Both the position numbers and the translations under genes were made by a program. The notes below the pieces were generated by a model. That model made no database searches. It saw only the letters and a program-made list of their open reading frames with translations, and had not been told where the DNA came from. Positions 4,543 to 6,840 of a DNA stretch of 6,840 bases are shown piece by piece. The number at the start of each line of letters is the position of its first letter. Positions within the stretch are counted from its first letter, which is position 1. Source of the stretch: Rikenella sp. (GTDB taxonomy: Bacteria > Bacteroidota > Bacteroidia > Bacteroidales > Rikenellaceae); NCBI GenBank assembly GCA_029054535.1, contig JAIDFC010000204.1, positions 1 to 6,840 of the forward strand, written 5' to 3'.

Positions 4543-4968
4543 TTATTTTTGCACCGCGGCATAAGCCGTGGCAAAGAGTTTCATTTGCCGGATCATCGCC
4601 AGCAGGCCGTTCGCGCGCGTGGGCGAGAGGTTTTGGGAGAGGCCGATGCGGTCGATGAAGTAGAGGTCCGCATCGCGCACCTCGACGGGCGAGTGGCCGT
4701 TCAGCACCCGGATCAGCAGGGCGATAATCCCCTTCGTGATAATGGCGTCGCTGTCGGCCGAGAAGTAGATCTTGCCGTCGTCGTCGAGCCGCGCATCGAC
4801 CCACACCCGCGACTGACACCCCTTGATGACATACTGTTCGGTTCGATGTTCCGGATCGATGGCCGGCAGCGAAGCGCTCAGCTCGATGAGGTAGTCGTAG
4901 CGGTCGAGCCACTCGTCGAAGACCGAGAATTCGTCGATGATCCGGTCCTGGGTTTCGTTGATGGTCAT
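4543..4968 (-). CDS. sufE: cysteine desulfurase-activating protein SufE
   Basis: SufE accepts sulfane sulfur from the cysteine desulfurase SufS on a conserved cysteine and passes it to the SufBCD scaffold, in the cytoplasm. The 141-residue length is typical. The sulfur-accepting cysteine is C51 in VIKGCQSRVWV (48-58), and the C-terminal half has the expected LSPTRANGLLAMI segment (119-131). The ATG at 4968 lies 18 bases after the ychF stop, and the stop is 19 bases before the next gene, so it sits in the middle of a tight gene set. No sufS, sufB, sufC or sufD gene is in the window; they must be elsewhere. In this phylum a stand-alone sufE away from sufBCDS is not surprising. Confidence 0.95.
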   Translation of the reverse strand: MTINETQDRIIDEFSVFDEWLDRYDYLIELSASLPAIDPEHRTEQYVIKGCQSRVWVDARLDDDGKIYFSADSDAIITKGIIALLIRVLNGHSPVEVRDADLYFIDRIGLSQNLSPTRANGLLAMIRQMKLFATAYAAVQK

Positions 4969-4986
4969 AACGCGTCGGCCGAAAAG

Positions 4987-6090
4987 TTAGACATTGAACA
5001 GGAAGTGCATGATATCGCCGTCCTGCACCACGTACTCCTTGCCCTCGACCCCGATTTTGCCCGCTTCGCGACACGCCTTTTCCGAGCCCAGCGCCACGTA
5101 GTCCGCATATTTGATCACCTCGGCCCGGATGAACCCCCGTTCGAAGTCCGTGTGGATGATCCCCGCCGCCTGAGGCGCCTTGGTCCCCCGCGCATAGGTC
5201 CAGGCCCGGGTCTCGTCCGGTCCGGTGGTGAAGTAGGTTTCGAGGTTCAGCAGCGCATAGGCCGAACGGATCAAGCGCGACACCCCCGACTCTTCGAGTC
5301 CCAGGTCCGCGAGGAACATCTGCCGCTCGTCGTAGCTCTCCAGTTCGGCAATATCCGCCTCCGTGGCCGCCGCCACGATCAGCATCTGTGCCCCCTCATT
5401 CTTAATGGCATCCGCCACGGCGCGCGTATGGTCGTTTCCCGTCGCCGCCGACGCCTCGTCGACGTTGCAGACGTAGAGCACCGGCTTACTGGTCAGCAGG
5501 CACAGATCCGCCACCAGCTTTTCGTCCTCGCGGTTGTCGAGCACCACGCTCCGAGCCGAACGTCCCTGTTCCAACGCCTCTTTGTAACGCACCAGAATGT
5601 CGTACAGCCGTTTGGCAGCCTTGTCGCCGCCGCTCTGGGCCTGTTTCTGGACCTTCCCCAAGCGACTCTCGACGGTTTCGAGGTCCTTGAGCTGCAATTC
5701 GGTATCGATAATCTCCTTGTCCCGCACCGGATCCACCGAGCCGTCCACGTGGGTGATGTTCCCGTTCTCGAAACACCGCAGGACGTGGATAATCGCATCG
5801 GTCTCGCGGATATTGGCCAGGAACTTATTCCCGAGCCCCTCGCCCCGCGAAGCCCCCTTGACCAGTCCGGCGATGTCGACGATCTCGATGGTGGTCGGCA
5901 CGACCCGTTTCGGGTTATCGATCTCCACCAGTCGCGCGAGCCGCTCGTCCGGCACGGTGATCACCCCGACATTGGGTTCGATCGTGCAGAACGGGAAGTT
6001 GGCCGCCTGCGCTTTCGCGTTCGACAGGCAGTTGAATAGCGTCGACTTGCCCACGTTCGGCAGACCGACTATGCCGCATTGAAGTGCCAT
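4987..6090 (-). CDS. ychF: redox-regulated ATPase YchF (OLA1 family)
   Basis: Conserved P-loop NTPase of the Obg class that binds ribosomes and prefers ATP to GTP. Length is 367 residues from the ATG at 6090. Seen: G1 loop GLPNVGKST (9-17), NFPFCTIEPNVG switch region (31-42), G3 region DIAGLVKGASRGEGLGNKFL (72-91), and NVDE (209-212) where GTPases carry NKxD, the change linked to ATP preference. A helical segment follows switch II, and the C-terminal TGS domain covers about 283-367. The frame continues upstream to an ATG at 6147, but the family starts with MALQCGIVGLPNVGKST, and a TATCTTTG promoter element (6114-6121) lies inside that extension, so 6090 is preferred. It appears to be the first gene of the minus-strand unit. 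The long plus-strand frame opposite is a shadow. Confidence 0.96.
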   Translation of the reverse strand: MALQCGIVGLPNVGKSTLFNCLSNAKAQAANFPFCTIEPNVGVITVPDERLARLVEIDNPKRVVPTTIEIVDIAGLVKGASRGEGLGNKFLANIRETDAIIHVLRCFENGNITHVDGSVDPVRDKEIIDTELQLKDLETVESRLGKVQKQAQSGGDKAAKRLYDILVRYKEALEQGRSARSVVLDNREDEKLVADLCLLTSKPVLYVCNVDEASAATGNDHTRAVADAIKNEGAQMLIVAAATEADIAELESYDERQMFLADLGLEESGVSRLIRSAYALLNLETYFTTGPDETRAWTYARGTKAPQAAGIIHTDFERGFIRAEVIKYADYVALGSEKACREAGKIGVEGKEYVVQDGDIMHFLFNV

Positions 6091-6113
6091 GTATGATTCG
6101 TTTTTGAAGCCCT

Positions 6114-6121
6114 CAAAGATA
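6114..6121 (-). promoter_or_regulatory. promoter -7 element of the ychF unit
   Basis: On the minus strand TATCTTTG matches the Bacteroidota TAnnTTTG element exactly, with 23 bases between it and the ATG at 6090. That gives a leader of roughly 20 bases. No clear TTG -33 element is visible upstream. Its position argues against the longer ychF start at 6147. Confidence 0.65.
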
Positions 6122-6217
6122 GGGCTAATTTCGCACTTTTTCGTCATTTTGTTTCGCGCCGCGTCTCCGTCCGGATCTCCTGCCGGGCAGACGAGGAGCG
6201 ATCGCGAGGTTTTTCAT

Positions 6218-6225
6218 TATCTTTG
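6218..6225 (+). promoter_or_regulatory. promoter -7 element of the glycosidase-like gene
   Basis: TATCTTTG (TAnnTTTG) with 24 bases to the ATG at 6250, almost the mirror image of the ychF promoter arrangement. The two elements are divergent and about 96 bases apart. No obvious -33 TTG. It rules out the upstream TTG at 6223 as a start, because that codon lies inside the promoter. Confidence 0.7.
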
Positions 6226-6249
6226 TACGGACCTAACCGACTCTTTTCC

Positions 6250-6816
6250 ATGAAATTCTTACACGCACTCTCTCTTGTCGCGGCGTTGCTGACCGCCACG
6301 ATCTCGGCGACGCGCGCGCAAACCGACTCTATTCCGCGCTACTGGACCTGGAGCCACTACTCCGAGCGGACCGACTGGGACGACTATTTCGCCCGGCTGA
6401 CCGAGGTCGGCATCCGGGGGCTGATCCTCCAGTGCGGGGCGGAACAGCTCCGGGAGGTGCTCCCTACGGCCCGGCGGCACGGCGTGTCGGTCTACGCCTG
6501 GATGTGGGTGCTCAACAACGGCGGAATCGCTTATCTTCATCCCGAGTGGCTCGACTACAACCGCGACGGCGAGTCGTTGCGAGACAAAAAGGCCTATGTG
6601 GACTACTATAAATTCCTCTCGCCGGTCATTCCGGGGGTCCGGCGGGAGATCGCGCGGCGGGTCGAAGAGTTGGCCCGGGTCGAGGGGCTGGCGGGGATCA
6701 GCCTGGACTACTGCCGGTATGTGGACCAGATTCTGCCGACGTCGCTCTGGGACCAGTACGGAATCGTGCAGGACAAGGAGTATGCCGAGTGGGACTACGG
6801 ATACCACTGTCACTAA
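6250..6816 (+). CDS. secreted glycoside-hydrolase-like TIM-barrel protein, apparently truncated
   Basis: 188 residues from the ATG at 6250. A typical Sec signal peptide (M1 to about A23, hydrophobic core LHALSLVAALLTA, likely cut after TRA) points to export. The rest reads like the N-terminal half of a glycosyl-hydrolase-like (GHL10-type) barrel: RYWTWSHYSERTDWDDYF (30-47), GIRGLILQCG (54-63), GVSVYAWMWVLNN (78-90) and the characteristic strand GISLDYCRYVD (149-159), followed by LPTSLWDQYGIVQDKEYAEWDYGY (162-185). Substrate unknown; a role in carbohydrate breakdown is inferred from the family resemblance only. Proteins of this kind usually run to about 300 residues or more, so the TAA at 6814-6816 falls mid-domain. 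Either this is a pseudogene or the window carries a point mutation or sequence error. The 24 bases beyond the stop contain no further in-frame stop. Confidence 0.6.
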   Translation: MKFLHALSLVAALLTATISATRAQTDSIPRYWTWSHYSERTDWDDYFARLTEVGIRGLILQCGAEQLREVLPTARRHGVSVYAWMWVLNNGGIAYLHPEWLDYNRDGESLRDKKAYVDYYKFLSPVIPGVRREIARRVEELARVEGLAGISLDYCRYVDQILPTSLWDQYGIVQDKEYAEWDYGYHCH

Positions 6817-6840
6817 TACACATATGCCGCTGCCGACGAA

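Noticed and set aside
4549..6039. 496-codon open frame on the plus strand opposite sufE and ychF
   Set aside because: It is a shadow of two certain genes, created by their codon bias, with no recognisable domain.

Overview
The window looks like chromosomal DNA of a GC-rich member of the Bacteroidota, most likely a Bacteroidales / Alistipes-type organism. Three things point that way: two exact matches to the Bacteroidota -7 promoter element TAnnTTTG placed just ahead of gene starts, gene leaders without Shine-Dalgarno sequences, and gene products that read like Bacteroidales versions of their families. The family-level placement is inference.

Layout. Positions 1-262 hold no gene but carry several strong hairpins ahead of murE. 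murE (263-1711, +) encodes the meso-diaminopimelate-adding ligase of peptidoglycan synthesis. It stands alone, with no other division and cell-wall (dcw) gene in view. Positions 1712-3296 are about 1.6 kb without a credible gene. This stretch is a mosaic of short repeats and hairpins: a composite unit R1-R3-R2-R3 is present twice (second copy partly eroded), followed by two copies of a larger two-part hairpin element (E1, E2) and a T-poor tract. A clear intrinsic terminator (3297-3330, reading leftwards) marks the far side of this region. From 6090 down to 3404 on the minus strand runs a compact gene set, ychF, sufE, a MIP18/DUF59 iron-sulfur gene and tpiA, with gaps of 18, 19 and 43 bases. 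This is probably one transcription unit from the promoter at 6114-6121 to that terminator. Divergent to it, from its own promoter at 6218-6225, is a secreted glycoside-hydrolase-like protein whose frame closes unexpectedly early at 6816.

Functionally the genes are mostly housekeeping: cell-wall precursor synthesis (MurE), a ribosome-associated ATPase (YchF), iron-sulfur cluster assembly (SufE and the DUF59 protein) and glycolysis (TpiA). sufE and the DUF59 gene form a plausible functional pair; ychF and tpiA appear to be co-transcribed passengers.

The part that stands out is non-coding. In the repeat region the hairpin stems differ between copies but stay paired, and the reading-frame relation between repeat blocks is not kept. 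This suggests selection on, or a mechanism generating, nucleic-acid structure rather than protein. No transposase, CRISPR array, tRNA or rRNA was seen.
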